64,000 bases of DNA from Maribacter sp. (GTDB lineage Bacteria; Bacteroidota; Bacteroidia; Flavobacteriales; Flavobacteriaceae): assembly GCA_011050675.1 (NCBI GenBank), contig DRFI01000004.1:92127-156126 (forward strand), given 5' to 3'. Made by a program: the position numbers and the translations under genes. How positions within the stretch are numbered: position 1 is the stretch's first letter; each line of letters starts with the position of its first letter. Positions 47,276 through 56,305 of this stretch are shown here, piece after piece. Under the pieces are notes generated by a model. That model saw only the letters and a program-made list of their open reading frames with translations. It did no database searches and was not told the origin of the DNA.

Positions 47276-47554
47276 ATGATTAAAGAATTTACAGAAAGAG
47301 AATTAGACCGTATTATTGAAATGGCATGGGAAGACCGCACGCCATTTGAAGCCATAACATTTCAATTTGGAATTAGCGAACAAGAGACAATCGAAGTCAT
47401 GCGTCGCGAAATGAAACCAAGTAGTTTTAGAATGTGGCGTAAACGTGTTCAAGGTCGCGCTACCAAACACGCTAAACTTAGAACAGACGAAATGGACCGT
47501 TTTAGGTGTTCTAGACAACGAAACATAAGTGGCAATAAAATCTCTAAACGGTAA
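47276..47554 (+). CDS. TIGR03643 family protein
   Basis: A 92-residue basic protein with the TIGR03643 core: ELDRIIEMAWEDRTPFEAI, FGISEQETIEVMRREMKPSSF and MWRKRVQGRATKHAKLR. The first part looks like a helix-turn-helix, so DNA or RNA binding is possible, but the family has no assigned function. The C-terminal tail is Arg/Lys-rich. A TTG-N19-TACCTTTA near-promoter lies just upstream. It converges with the S1/P1 nuclease gene. Confidence 0.88.
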   Translation: MIKEFTERELDRIIEMAWEDRTPFEAITFQFGISEQETIEVMRREMKPSSFRMWRKRVQGRATKHAKLRTDEMDRFRCSRQRNISGNKISKR

Positions 47555-47562
47555 ATCGAGAA

Positions 47563-48336
47563 TTATTTAAACGCTTCGTTTAATACAGCCGCAAGACGAA
47601 CTCCCCCTTTTTGCAATTGTTCGGCAGCAGTATCCCACCAATCATAACTATAACGGTAGCTTAATTTCTCGCCTGGTTCTACAGAAGCATATAATTTTTC
47701 CGCTAGTAAATGCGACTCTTCTACCCAGTCCAATAAATTACCTTCTTGTAAGAATTTTACTTGTTGCTTTGACATCTCAGGATATTCTGATGCAAGCTCA
47801 GTAAAACTCATACCGTTTTCATTGATAAGGTTAGAATCCCACACTCTATGCAAATTGGTTCCGCTACCAAACCATTGTAATTGAATATCGTTTCCGCCTT
47901 TATCCTCTTCCCTACCCAAATGCATAGGTTGGTGCAAATCACCAATTAAGTGAACTAGAAATTTCAAGTAGAAAGCTTTATCTTCTTTACTACTATTTTT
48001 ATCCTTTATAATTTCTAAACAAGTATTAACGCCTTGTACCAAATCACCATATTCGTTCTTTTCTATCTCTGCATATGTTTTACCAAAAGGAATATTTACA
48101 TAATGCCAAGCACTGAATTTTCGATATGCGCGATCAGATTTTATTTCATCTCCAAAATTAGCAACGGCAGCCAAGCTTTCACCTCCAAGCAAATCTGAAA
48201 TAGCACGTTTTGCTTTCTTACTTAAATTCTGTTCAGCAACTTCCCCTACTACTCTATGCCCTGTCTTTGACCAATACATATCATTTGCAAAGGTAAAATT
48301 CGTTACTAAAAACAATAAAATAACACTATTTTTCAT
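47563..48336 (-). CDS. S1/P1 family zinc nuclease
   Basis: A 257-residue exported nuclease. After the signal peptide (MKNSVILLFLVTNFTFAND) comes MYWSKTGHRVVGEVAE, with the Trp and His that bind zinc in mature S1/P1 enzymes. Further ligands are in SAWHYVNIP, KFLVHLIGDLHQPMHLG (His and Asp) and HRVWDSNLI. Such enzymes cut single-stranded DNA or RNA and can remove 3' phosphates, probably for nutrient scavenging. The start at the ATG at 48334-48336 is supported by a TATTTTTG box at 48352-48359; an in-frame TTG at 48354 would fall within that promoter. Confidence 0.92.
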   Translation of the reverse strand: MKNSVILLFLVTNFTFANDMYWSKTGHRVVGEVAEQNLSKKAKRAISDLLGGESLAAVANFGDEIKSDRAYRKFSAWHYVNIPFGKTYAEIEKNEYGDLVQGVNTCLEIIKDKNSSKEDKAFYLKFLVHLIGDLHQPMHLGREEDKGGNDIQLQWFGSGTNLHRVWDSNLINENGMSFTELASEYPEMSKQQVKFLQEGNLLDWVEESHLLAEKLYASVEPGEKLSYRYSYDWWDTAAEQLQKGGVRLAAVLNEAFK

Positions 48337-48351
48337 CTCTAAAATTTTGCC

Positions 48352-48359
48352 CAAAAATA
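48352..48359 (-). promoter_or_regulatory. Candidate -7 box of the S1/P1 nuclease gene
   Basis: Minus strand TATTTTTG, 15 bases before the chosen ATG; no clear -33 TTG. Confidence 0.45.
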
Positions 48360-48424
48360 GTACAACAAATTTTAAGCTATTGTTAAAACTTGGTAAGATT
48401 GAATTTATATCTGAACTTGCACAT

Positions 48425-50686
48425 ATGAAGAAGAAGACGAGAAAATCATCTAAACGAAAAAGAAATATTTTTAAGATTATAGGAATTGGGGTACTATGCT
48501 TTTTAGCTTTTTTTTTATTTTTTCTTGGTAGTATAAACTTGGGGTTATGGGGGAAAATACCATCTAAAAAGGAGCTTTCTAGCTTTCAATATCAAATGGC
48601 ATCTGAGGTATTTACTGCAGATAGTGTTTTAATTGGCAAGTATTATTTATATGATAGACAGCCTGTTACCTTCAACGATTTTCCAGAACATTTAAAGCAT
48701 GCTTTAATCGCTATTGAAGACGAACGCTTCTACGAACACAATGGTATCGATATTAGAAGTCTTATTCGTGTAGGCTTTAAAACTATTCTCTTAGGCGACA
48801 ACTCTTCTGGTGGTGGTAGTACGTTAACACAACAGTTGGCGAAGAACCTTTATCCGAGGAAAGAAAGAAACAAAACAAATATCATTGTAGATAAGGTCAA
48901 GGAAATGATCATTGCCAAAAGGCTCGAGAAAATATTTACTAAAGATGAAATTCTCACTAATTACCTTAATACAGTTTCTTTCGGCGATAATACATTTGGT
49001 ATTGAAAGTGCCGCTTTAAAATTCTTTAATTCACGTACTAAAGATATTACCGCTACACAAGCTGCTACACTAGTTGGGATGCTAAAAGCTACTTATGGTT
49101 ATAACCCTAGAGTATTCCCTGATAAAAGTCTTGGTAGACGAAATTTGGTGTTGCGTGCTATGTATAACAATAACTTTATTTCAGAAGATCAAGTTGCCAA
49201 ATTTTCTCAAGAAGACCTTAATCTCGACTATCGAGAATTTGATTATAACGCAGGTATTGCCCCTTATTTTAGAGAAGAGGTGCGTAAAGAAATGTTACGT
49301 TGGATCAAAGAACAAAACGAAAATGAAACTGACTACAATATCTACACATCTGGATTAAAAATATACACCACCCTAAACTTTAAAATGCAAAAACTAGCAG
49401 AAGTGGTTATGGTAGACCACATGACTAAATTGCAAAATAGTTTTGAAAAAAGTTATGGTACAAATGCGCCTTGGTTAAAGGATAAAAATCTAATACAAAA
49501 GATAGCCAAACGAACACCTTCCTATAAAAGGCTGCAAGAGAATGGTTTCTCTCATGAACAAATTATCGACAGCTTATCTAATGACAAGAAAAAAAGAACT
49601 TTTAATTCGTGGGAAGGTGATGAAGAAATCACTGCTAGTACTATAGATAGTATACAGCACTATACAAAATTCTTAAATACCGGTTCATTAGCTGTAGACC
49701 CAACAAATGGAGAAATCTTAGTTTGGATCGGCGGTATAAATTTTGAGCAATATAAATACGACCATATATCTCAAAGTAAACGCCAGGTTGGATCAACTTT
49801 TAAACCTATTGTTTACACTACGGCAGTAGAGCAAGGTGTTTCTCCATGTACTTATTTTTCTGCAGAAGAAATTGAATACGATAATTTAAAAGGTTGGTCT
49901 CCATCTAATTCAGGAAATAAAGACGAAGCTTACCTCAACTATTCTATGGAAGAGGGTCTTAGTAATTCTATAAACACCATAGCCGTAAAAGTTTTAGAGA
50001 AAGCCGGTATTGGAAATGTTTTACAAATGGCAGAAGCAATGGGTATTGAAGATAAATTACCGAATGAAGCCTCTATTGCTTTAGGTACGGGAGAAATAAA
50101 AATTATCGATCTAGCTCAAGCATACACGAGCTACGCAAATAATGGCAAGCACATTAAACCAGTTTTAATAAAGAGTATTTCTAATCATAAAGATTCAGTT
50201 TTGGTCAATTTTCAATCAGAATTGAGTAGAAAAGCCGCTTTTTCTAAAGAAACTGGTCAAATTATGATTGAAATGATGAAATCTACAATTAATAGTGGCA
50301 CAGCATCAAGGCTAAGAAATACATATGGTCTAAAAAATGACATAGCTGGTAAAACGGGTACTACTCAAAACAATAAGGATGCTTGGTTTGTTGCCCTTAC
50401 CCCTAAACTTGTACATATTACATGGGTAGGTCTTGATCAACATGAAATCGGATTTAGTAATACCAGTATTGGGCAAGGTGCAAATGCTGCTTTACCCCTA
50501 TTTGGTCTTTGGATGAAAGAATTGAACAAGGACAATAATTTTGACAAGTACACGAAACCTAACTTCCAAAAACCTTCACCTTCAGTATTAGAAGCTTTGA
50601 ATTGCGACCCCGTAAAACGAGATGGATTCTTTAAACGTCTCTTTAAGAATCCGAATAAAAAGAAGAACAAAAAATTTAATGGATAA
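48425..50686 (+). CDS. Penicillin-binding protein 1A (transglycosylase/transpeptidase)
   Basis: A 753-residue bifunctional class A PBP building peptidoglycan. A Lys/Arg-rich cytoplasmic tail precedes one membrane helix (about 18-40). The GT51 domain has ALIAIEDERFYEHNG, GGGSTLTQQLAKNLY and KEMIIAKRLEK (about 95-190). The transpeptidase motifs are SKRQVGSTFKP (catalytic Ser and Lys), SNSINT and KTGTTQN. The start at ATG 48425 gives the usual basic N-terminus; a TTG 78 bases upstream is in frame but overlaps the nuclease promoter region. It ends with a lysine-rich tail. It is followed by the SPFH gene after 86 bases. Confidence 0.96.
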   Translation: MKKKTRKSSKRKRNIFKIIGIGVLCFLAFFLFFLGSINLGLWGKIPSKKELSSFQYQMASEVFTADSVLIGKYYLYDRQPVTFNDFPEHLKHALIAIEDERFYEHNGIDIRSLIRVGFKTILLGDNSSGGGSTLTQQLAKNLYPRKERNKTNIIVDKVKEMIIAKRLEKIFTKDEILTNYLNTVSFGDNTFGIESAALKFFNSRTKDITATQAATLVGMLKATYGYNPRVFPDKSLGRRNLVLRAMYNNNFISEDQVAKFSQEDLNLDYREFDYNAGIAPYFREEVRKEMLRWIKEQNENETDYNIYTSGLKIYTTLNFKMQKLAEVVMVDHMTKLQNSFEKSYGTNAPWLKDKNLIQKIAKRTPSYKRLQENGFSHEQIIDSLSNDKKKRTFNSWEGDEEITASTIDSIQHYTKFLNTGSLAVDPTNGEILVWIGGINFEQYKYDHISQSKRQVGSTFKPIVYTTAVEQGVSPCTYFSAEEIEYDNLKGWSPSNSGNKDEAYLNYSMEEGLSNSINTIAVKVLEKAGIGNVLQMAEAMGIEDKLPNEASIALGTGEIKIIDLAQAYTSYANNGKHIKPVLIKSISNHKDSVLVNFQSELSRKAAFSKETGQIMIEMMKSTINSGTASRLRNTYGLKNDIAGKTGTTQNNKDAWFVALTPKLVHITWVGLDQHEIGFSNTSIGQGANAALPLFGLWMKELNKDNNFDKYTKPNFQKPSPSVLEALNCDPVKRDGFFKRLFKNPNKKKNKKFNG

Positions 50687-50724
50687 TTGATTTTTTAGTC
50701 AATTTTCATCTAACTCGTAATTCG

Positions 50725-50771
50725 TATCATTTAATTTGATATATTTATGATATCATTTTAATATCATAAAT
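50725..50771. repeat. Operator-like inverted and direct repeats at the SPFH start codon
   Basis: ATTTATGATAT (50743-50753) and ATATCATAAAT (50761-50771) are perfect complements with a 7-base spacer, ending one base before the SPFH ATG. A shorter TATCA-N7-TGATA repeat (50725-50741) lies beside it, and TATCATTTAAT / TATCATTTTAAT recur 26 bases apart. No U-run, so an operator is likelier than a terminator. Confidence 0.65.
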
Positions 50772-50772
50772 C

Positions 50773-51624
50773 ATGAAAACAGAAAAAACCCACAAAGCAC
50801 AAAATGGCTACATGATGCTTTTTGTTGCTTTAGCCCTATTAATTGGAGGTATAGCACTTTTAAGAATTTATGTTGGTGCCTTTATGATTGTTGCCGCATT
50901 ATTCATGTGTGCAGGTTTTGTGTTGGTAAATCCAAATAGTTCAAGAGTTTTACTATTATTTGGTAAATATGTGGGCACAATTAAAGAAAATGGTCTTTTT
51001 TGGACGAATCCTTTATATACTAAAAAAAGAATTTCTTTAAGAGCAAGTAATTTCGACAGTGAACGATTAAAAGTAAACGACAAATTAGGTAACCCTATTA
51101 TGATAAGTACTATATTAGTTTGGAGGGTTACTGACACCTATAAAGCCGCTTTTGATGTAGATGATTACCAAAATTTCGTTCGAGTACAAACAGATGCAGC
51201 TGTACGTAAATTAGCTAGTATGTACCCTTATGATAATTTTGCCGATGAAGGCTTAGACGAAGATATAACCTTAAGATCAAGTGTTAATGAAGTTAGCGAA
51301 GCATTAGAACAAGAGGTTCAAGAACGATTATCTATGGCTGGCATAGAAGTTTTAGAAGCTAGAATAGGATATTTAGCATATGCCCAGGAGATAGCAAACG
51401 CTATGTTAAGAAGACAGCAAGCTACTGCCATTGTCGCTGCAAGACACAAAATAGTTGAAGGTGCCGTTAGTATGGTAGAAATGGCTTTAGAAGAATTGAG
51501 CAAGAAAAATTTGGTAGCTTTAGACGATGAAAGAAAATCTGCGATGGTAAGCAACCTTATGGTCGTTTTATGTTCTGATAAAGATGTATCTCCTATTGTT
51601 AATACAGGGACTTTAAATCATTAA
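50773..51624 (+). CDS. SPFH/band-7 domain protein
   Basis: A 283-residue membrane protein. Two hydrophobic helices (about 14-31 and 35-50) are followed by an SPFH domain (about 50-230): NPNSSRVLLLFGKYVGTIKENGLFW, PIMISTILVWRVTDTYKAAFDV and the long QEVQERLSMAGIEVLEARI strand-helix, then an Ala-rich coiled-coil region. Band-7 proteins scaffold membrane microdomains and proteases. A ribbon-helix-helix protein gene follows after 57 bases, a pairing seen in Bacteroidota and other phyla. Operator-like repeats abut the start codon. Confidence 0.92.
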   Translation: MKTEKTHKAQNGYMMLFVALALLIGGIALLRIYVGAFMIVAALFMCAGFVLVNPNSSRVLLLFGKYVGTIKENGLFWTNPLYTKKRISLRASNFDSERLKVNDKLGNPIMISTILVWRVTDTYKAAFDVDDYQNFVRVQTDAAVRKLASMYPYDNFADEGLDEDITLRSSVNEVSEALEQEVQERLSMAGIEVLEARIGYLAYAQEIANAMLRRQQATAIVAARHKIVEGAVSMVEMALEELSKKNLVALDDERKSAMVSNLMVVLCSDKDVSPIVNTGTLNH

Positions 51625-51681
51625 TCAGATTTATTTTCACAATTGTTCCAAAGAAAGAATAATAAAAAGTTTAATTTCTAA

Positions 51682-51849
51682 ATGAGTAAGAAAAAACCTT
51701 TTGCACTACGTGTTAACGAAGAAATGCTGCAAGCTATTGAGAAATGGGCTGCAGATGAATTTCGTAGCACTAATGGGCAAATTGAATGGATGTTGATGAA
51801 AACTTTAAAAGAAGCCAAGAGAGAACCTATGCAAAATAAACCAAAATGA
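51682..51849 (+). CDS. Arc family ribbon-helix-helix DNA-binding protein
   Basis: A 55-residue protein, too short for many gene callers. The sequence KKPFALRVNEEMLQAIEKWA gives the RHH beta strand and first helix, and DEFRSTNGQIEWMLMKTLKE the second helix. Arc-type repressors dimerise and bind short repeats through the strand. It starts 57 bases after the SPFH gene and shares its orientation. Autoregulation through the repeats at 50725-50771 is an attractive inference but not shown. Confidence 0.85.
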   Translation: MSKKKPFALRVNEEMLQAIEKWAADEFRSTNGQIEWMLMKTLKEAKREPMQNKPK

Positions 51850-51879
51850 GTTTAGCGTCCATTTAACAAAACAAAATGT

Positions 51880-51887
51880 TAAATTTG
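51880..51887 (+). promoter_or_regulatory. Candidate -7 box of the DUF5916 gene
   Basis: TAAATTTG matches TAnnTTTG; no TTG at -33. A start near 51894 would exclude the upstream ATG at 51876. Confidence 0.45.
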
Positions 51888-51902
51888 GTCAACTACCAGA
51901 CT

Positions 51903-54110
51903 ATGACCAAAATGACCAAATACTTAAGTACTCTCTTACTTGTACTTCTTTGCTTTTCTGCACATACCCAAACGAAAAATAAATCGTTCGTTGTTAAAGA
52001 AGTAAATGCTCAAATAACGCCAGACGGCATCTTAGATGAACAAAGTTGGTCTACGGCAGACCACGCTAATGATTTTTGGCAATACTTCCCCTTAGATACT
52101 GTACAGTCCAAAAAACAGACTGAAATTAAAATGTTGTATGATGATGACAATCTTTATGTCGGCATTACTGTATATACAGCAGGTAAAAATTATTCCATTC
52201 AATCTTTAAAGCGAGATTTTAGAGCTGGTAACAGTGATAACATCACCTTACTTTTCGACACATTTAATGATGGTAACAATGCTTTTCTTTTTGGAATAAA
52301 CCCATATGGTGTTCGTCGCGAAGGTCTTGTTTCTGGTGGTGGATTAAATTTAAACGGATTTACAATCTCATGGGATGTAAAATGGCGTGGGGATTCTAAA
52401 ATTTATGACAACTACTACACTGCAGAAATGGTTATACCCTTAACTGCTTTCAAATTTAAAGAAGGTGAAACTAAATGGAGGTTCAACAGCTATAGATTTG
52501 ACACCCAATCTAACGAAAACAGTACTTGGATGAATATTCCTCAAAACCAGAATATCTATGGCCTTACCTTCATGGGAGATATGGTTTTTGAAAAGCCTTT
52601 AGGAAAATACAGCACTCCCCTTACTGTAATTCCTTATGTGAATATGATTTCTGAGAAGGACTATGAATTAAACGATGGTAATACTAATATAAAGGTTGGT
52701 GGTGATGCTAAGATTGCTATTGGTAATAGTATGAACTTGGACATTACGGTTAATCCAGATTTTTCTCAAGTAGAAGTAGATGACCAAATAACTAACTTAA
52801 CGCGTTTTGAAGTTTCACTTCCCGAGAAAAGACAATTTTTTATTGATAACAGTGACCTATTTGGTAGTTTTGGAGGCGGTAGAGATGCCAATCCTTTTTT
52901 CTCTAGGCGTATAGGTATTGCTAAAGATACTGCCGACAATTCTATCGAGAACAAAATTATAGGTGGTGTTCGTTTAAGTGGTAAAGTCACCAAGAGCCTA
53001 AGAGTAGGCTTTCTAAACCTTCAAACCGGTGAAGACCTAGATGAAAATATCGCCTCTAATAATAACACCATGTTTGCTTTACAACAATCTGTATTTGGGC
53101 GTTCTAACATTGGCATGTTTTTCATCAATAGACAATCGTTTAAAGATTATGAATTTCAAGATCCAGAGGATCGTTATAATAGAGTTGCCGGTATAGATTA
53201 CAACCTAATTTCAAATAACAATATTTGGAACGGTAAATTCTATGTGCATAAATCATTTGCCCATAATGCAGGAAAAGCAAATCTTTCATCCGGAGCATTT
53301 ATGCAATACAACTCTAGAGACTGGAACTTTTTTGAAGATGTTGTTTATATTGGTGAGGATTTTAGATCTGATCTTGGTTTTATTCGTAGAACCGATATTT
53401 TTAAAACTGCGACCATGGTAGAACGTGTATTTTGGCCAGAAGATAGCGTCTTGCAAAGTCATAGTTTTCAGTTTTTTCCTGTTATGACATGGAGTCCCGA
53501 AAATGACTTTTTACATACGGATTATGATTTAATGGGCGCTTGGGAATCTAAATTTACCGATCAGTCAGAAATCAATGTTTCCTATACACATTCGTACACC
53601 TACCTTTTCGAAGAATTCGACCCAACAGATTTGGATGACGCCATACCTTTACCCGGTCAATTAGGATACCATTATAACTATGTTTCATTAGAATACCAGT
53701 CAGACAGTAGAAAAAGGTTCGCATATTCTGTTGCACCTACCTTGGGTAGTTTTTATAATGGCGATAGATTTTCCTTAGGGGCCGAAATGTTTTTAAGATT
53801 TCAACCAAAGGTGTTTTTATCGCTAGCCATGAATTATGACAGAATATCCCTCCCACAACCTTATTCAAGCACCGATATTTGGCTTATTAGCCCAAAAATA
53901 GATGTTACCTTTAGCAAATCTATATTTTGGTCTACACTGGTACAGTATAGTAATCAAAGAGATAATTTAGGATTTAACTCTCGTCTACAATGGCGTTTTG
54001 CTCCCCTATCCGATTTATTTATTGTGTATAATGATAATTACTTCGTCAACTCTTTCGAACCAAAATATCGTTCAATAAATCTAAAACTCACCTACTGGTT
54101 AAATATCTAA
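51903..54110 (+). CDS. DUF5916 outer-membrane beta-barrel protein with N-terminal CBM9-like domain
   Basis: A 735-residue exported protein. The signal peptide covers about 1-23 (ending near SAHTQ). The N-terminal sandwich (about 25-210; ITPDGILDEQSWSTADHAND, IKMLYDDDNLYVGITVY and FKFKEGETKWRFNSYRF) has the carbohydrate-binding module family 9 arrangement, and the rest is DUF5916, predicted as an outer-membrane barrel with many alternating strands (FSQVEVDDQITNLTRFEVSL marks the boundary). Function is unknown. Two ATG codons at 51903 and 51912 are both possible; the one at 51876 overlaps the predicted promoter. The HAD gene follows by one base. Confidence 0.85.
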   Translation: MTKMTKYLSTLLLVLLCFSAHTQTKNKSFVVKEVNAQITPDGILDEQSWSTADHANDFWQYFPLDTVQSKKQTEIKMLYDDDNLYVGITVYTAGKNYSIQSLKRDFRAGNSDNITLLFDTFNDGNNAFLFGINPYGVRREGLVSGGGLNLNGFTISWDVKWRGDSKIYDNYYTAEMVIPLTAFKFKEGETKWRFNSYRFDTQSNENSTWMNIPQNQNIYGLTFMGDMVFEKPLGKYSTPLTVIPYVNMISEKDYELNDGNTNIKVGGDAKIAIGNSMNLDITVNPDFSQVEVDDQITNLTRFEVSLPEKRQFFIDNSDLFGSFGGGRDANPFFSRRIGIAKDTADNSIENKIIGGVRLSGKVTKSLRVGFLNLQTGEDLDENIASNNNTMFALQQSVFGRSNIGMFFINRQSFKDYEFQDPEDRYNRVAGIDYNLISNNNIWNGKFYVHKSFAHNAGKANLSSGAFMQYNSRDWNFFEDVVYIGEDFRSDLGFIRRTDIFKTATMVERVFWPEDSVLQSHSFQFFPVMTWSPENDFLHTDYDLMGAWESKFTDQSEINVSYTHSYTYLFEEFDPTDLDDAIPLPGQLGYHYNYVSLEYQSDSRKRFAYSVAPTLGSFYNGDRFSLGAEMFLRFQPKVFLSLAMNYDRISLPQPYSSTDIWLISPKIDVTFSKSIFWSTLVQYSNQRDNLGFNSRLQWRFAPLSDLFIVYNDNYFVNSFEPKYRSINLKLTYWLNI

Positions 54111-54111
54111 A

Positions 54112-54915
54112 ATGAAGTATAAAATTTTGTGTTCAGATTTAGACGGAACTTTACTTTCTACTAAAAGTGATGTTTCTAAAAATGCAATCGAACAAATTGG
54201 TAAAATAAAAAATGAGACTAAGATTATACTTGTTTCTGCCAGAATGCCAAGTGCTATGTGGTATATACAAGAAGACTTAGGTATTACCGACCAACCTATT
54301 ATATGCTACAATGGGGCATTAGTTTTGTCAGGAAACAAAGAACTCGCTTCAGTATTTATTCCTATTGACATTTTAAAAGAAATCTATAAGTTGTGCAATG
54401 GACTTGAAGCTGATTTAGGATTATACTTCAATAATGAATGGTACGTTCCAAAAACTTCTTTAAGGGTAGAAAAAGAAACCAAATACACAAAATCTACTCC
54501 TGTATTTCAAGATACCGAGCATACTTTAAATAATTGGGAAGAACGCAAAATAGGTGCCCATAAAATAATGTTGATGTGTACCAAAATAAGTGCTGATACT
54601 TTAATGCCTATTCTTCAGCAGAAATTAGGTGAAGCATTAAATCTGTACCGTTCTAATGATACGCTTATTGAAATTGCGCCAAAATCGGTATCAAAGCTCT
54701 CAGCAATTAAAGTGCTAATGAAAGAAGATGAGACCTTAAAAGATATTATCGCTTTTGGTGACAATTACAATGATATTGAAATGCTTGAAAACGTTGGTTT
54801 CGGTGTTGCCGTTGCCAATGCTAGAGAAGAGGTAAAAGCCATTTCTAATCACATTACATTAGAAAACACAAAAGACGGTGTAGCCTATTATATTGCAGAA
54901 AACTTGGTTATTTAA
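54112..54915 (+). CDS. HAD family Cof-type sugar-phosphate phosphatase
   Basis: A 267-residue HAD hydrolase of the Cof/IIB branch. Catalytic motifs are CSDLDGTLLST (Asp nucleophile and general acid), VSARMPSAM (motif II, with Ser), the Lys in SVSKLSAIKVLMKE and GDNYNDIEML (motif IV Asp pair). The cap domain inserts between motifs II and III. Physiological substrates are probably phosphorylated sugars or flavin or pyridoxal phosphates. The ATG begins one base after the DUF5916 stop, so the two are cotranscribed. Confidence 0.93.
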   Translation: MKYKILCSDLDGTLLSTKSDVSKNAIEQIGKIKNETKIILVSARMPSAMWYIQEDLGITDQPIICYNGALVLSGNKELASVFIPIDILKEIYKLCNGLEADLGLYFNNEWYVPKTSLRVEKETKYTKSTPVFQDTEHTLNNWEERKIGAHKIMLMCTKISADTLMPILQQKLGEALNLYRSNDTLIEIAPKSVSKLSAIKVLMKEDETLKDIIAFGDNYNDIEMLENVGFGVAVANAREEVKAISNHITLENTKDGVAYYIAENLVI

Positions 54916-54924
54916 CTATATTTG
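54893..54924 (+). promoter_or_regulatory. Bacteroidota promoter of the DUF819 gene
   Basis: TTG at 54893-54895, a 21-base spacer and TATATTTG at 54917-54924 match both consensus elements. It overlaps the end of the HAD gene, giving the DUF819 gene its own transcript. Confidence 0.65.
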
Positions 54925-54949
54925 AAATTAGCAACTTATCAAAATATTT

Positions 54950-56224
54950 ATGCCATACCTTCTTGTACAACCATTAATTTCAAATGATACCGTAGTCTTT
55001 GGACTATTGTCCCTTTGTTTAGGGTTCATTTTTTACACGTCAAGTTTAAAAACCGGATTTTGGAGTAAATTTTACGCTATAGTCCCTGCAGTACTTATGT
55101 GTTACTTACTACCTGCCATACTTACCAGCACAGGTATTATTTCTGATGAAATATCTAATCTGTATTTTATGGCTAGTAGGTACTTACTACCAGCTGCCCT
55201 GGTTCTAATGACTTTAAGCATAGATATTAAAGCAATTTCGAACTTAGGTTCAAAAGCAATTATCATGTTTTTGACAGGTAGTATGGGGATAATCATAGGT
55301 GGACCTATAGCTATATTAATTGTATCTATTTTTTCTCCGGATACTGTAGGCGGTAACGATTTTGATGCTATTTGGAGAGGGTTATCTACTATTGCAGGAA
55401 GCTGGATTGGTGGTGGAGCAAACCAAGCTGCTATGTTAGAAATTTTTCAATACAATCCCGAAAAATATGGCGGCATGGTATTAATTGATATCGTTGTAGC
55501 TAATGTATGGATGGCCATAGTATTATTAGGTGTTGGTAAAACCAAACAAATTGATAAATGGCTGAAAGCAGATACCTCTGCTATAGAAACCTTAAAAATA
55601 AAAGTTACCGAGTTTACCGATAAAATCACACGTGTACCTACTTTAAATGATTACATGATTATGTTATCATTGGCTTTTGCTGCCGTAGGGTTAGCGCATT
55701 TTTTTGGCGACCATATCAGTGCGTTTCTTATCAGTACATTTGACGCTGTTAGCGATCAAAAAAGTTTCCTTTCCTTCTTAGGTTCTGCATTCTTTTGGAT
55801 GGTTGTTATTGCTACTGGTTTAGGTATTGCACTTTCTTTTACCAAAGCAAAAAATTATGAGGGAGCTGGCGCCAGTAAAATTGGTGGTATGTTCATTTAT
55901 ATTTTAGTAGCTACTATAGGTATGAAAATGGATTTGGGAAAAGTTCTAGAAAATCCAGGATTGATAGCTGTCGGGTTTATTTGGATTACCATACATGCCG
56001 GTTTAATGATCTTAGTAGCTAAACTAATAAAAGCGCCTTACTTCTTTTTAGCGGTAGGTAGCCAAGCCAATGTTGGTGGTGCCGCGTCTGCTCCTGTTGT
56101 CGCTGCTGAATTTCATCCATCATTAACATCAGTTGGGGTTCTTTTAGCGGTATTAGGTTATGTTGTAGGTACTGGTGGTGCATTACTTTGTGCTTACTTA
56201 ATGGAAGTTGCTTCAAACCTTTAA
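54950..56224 (+). CDS. DUF819 family membrane protein
   Basis: A 424-residue polytopic protein with about ten hydrophobic helices (roughly 12-30, 37-55, 70-90, 95-120 and onward). DUF819 hallmarks are the glycine-rich SWIGGGANQAAMLE (about 151-164), GIIIGGPIAIL and the second-half repeat GSQANVGGAASAPVVAAEFHPSLTSVGVLL, showing an internal duplication like that of many transporters. The family (YjcL-like) is uncharacterised. It has its own promoter and is followed by the DUF4369 lipoprotein gene after 81 bases. Confidence 0.9.
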   Translation: MPYLLVQPLISNDTVVFGLLSLCLGFIFYTSSLKTGFWSKFYAIVPAVLMCYLLPAILTSTGIISDEISNLYFMASRYLLPAALVLMTLSIDIKAISNLGSKAIIMFLTGSMGIIIGGPIAILIVSIFSPDTVGGNDFDAIWRGLSTIAGSWIGGGANQAAMLEIFQYNPEKYGGMVLIDIVVANVWMAIVLLGVGKTKQIDKWLKADTSAIETLKIKVTEFTDKITRVPTLNDYMIMLSLAFAAVGLAHFFGDHISAFLISTFDAVSDQKSFLSFLGSAFFWMVVIATGLGIALSFTKAKNYEGAGASKIGGMFIYILVATIGMKMDLGKVLENPGLIAVGFIWITIHAGLMILVAKLIKAPYFFLAVGSQANVGGAASAPVVAAEFHPSLTSVGVLLAVLGYVVGTGGALLCAYLMEVASNL

Positions 56225-56305
56225 GCGTTCATATTTACTAACAAAATAAGGGTTGGCGTTCTTTATAATCAAATTTTATAGATATTTGCGCCCTAAATAA
56301 AAAGA

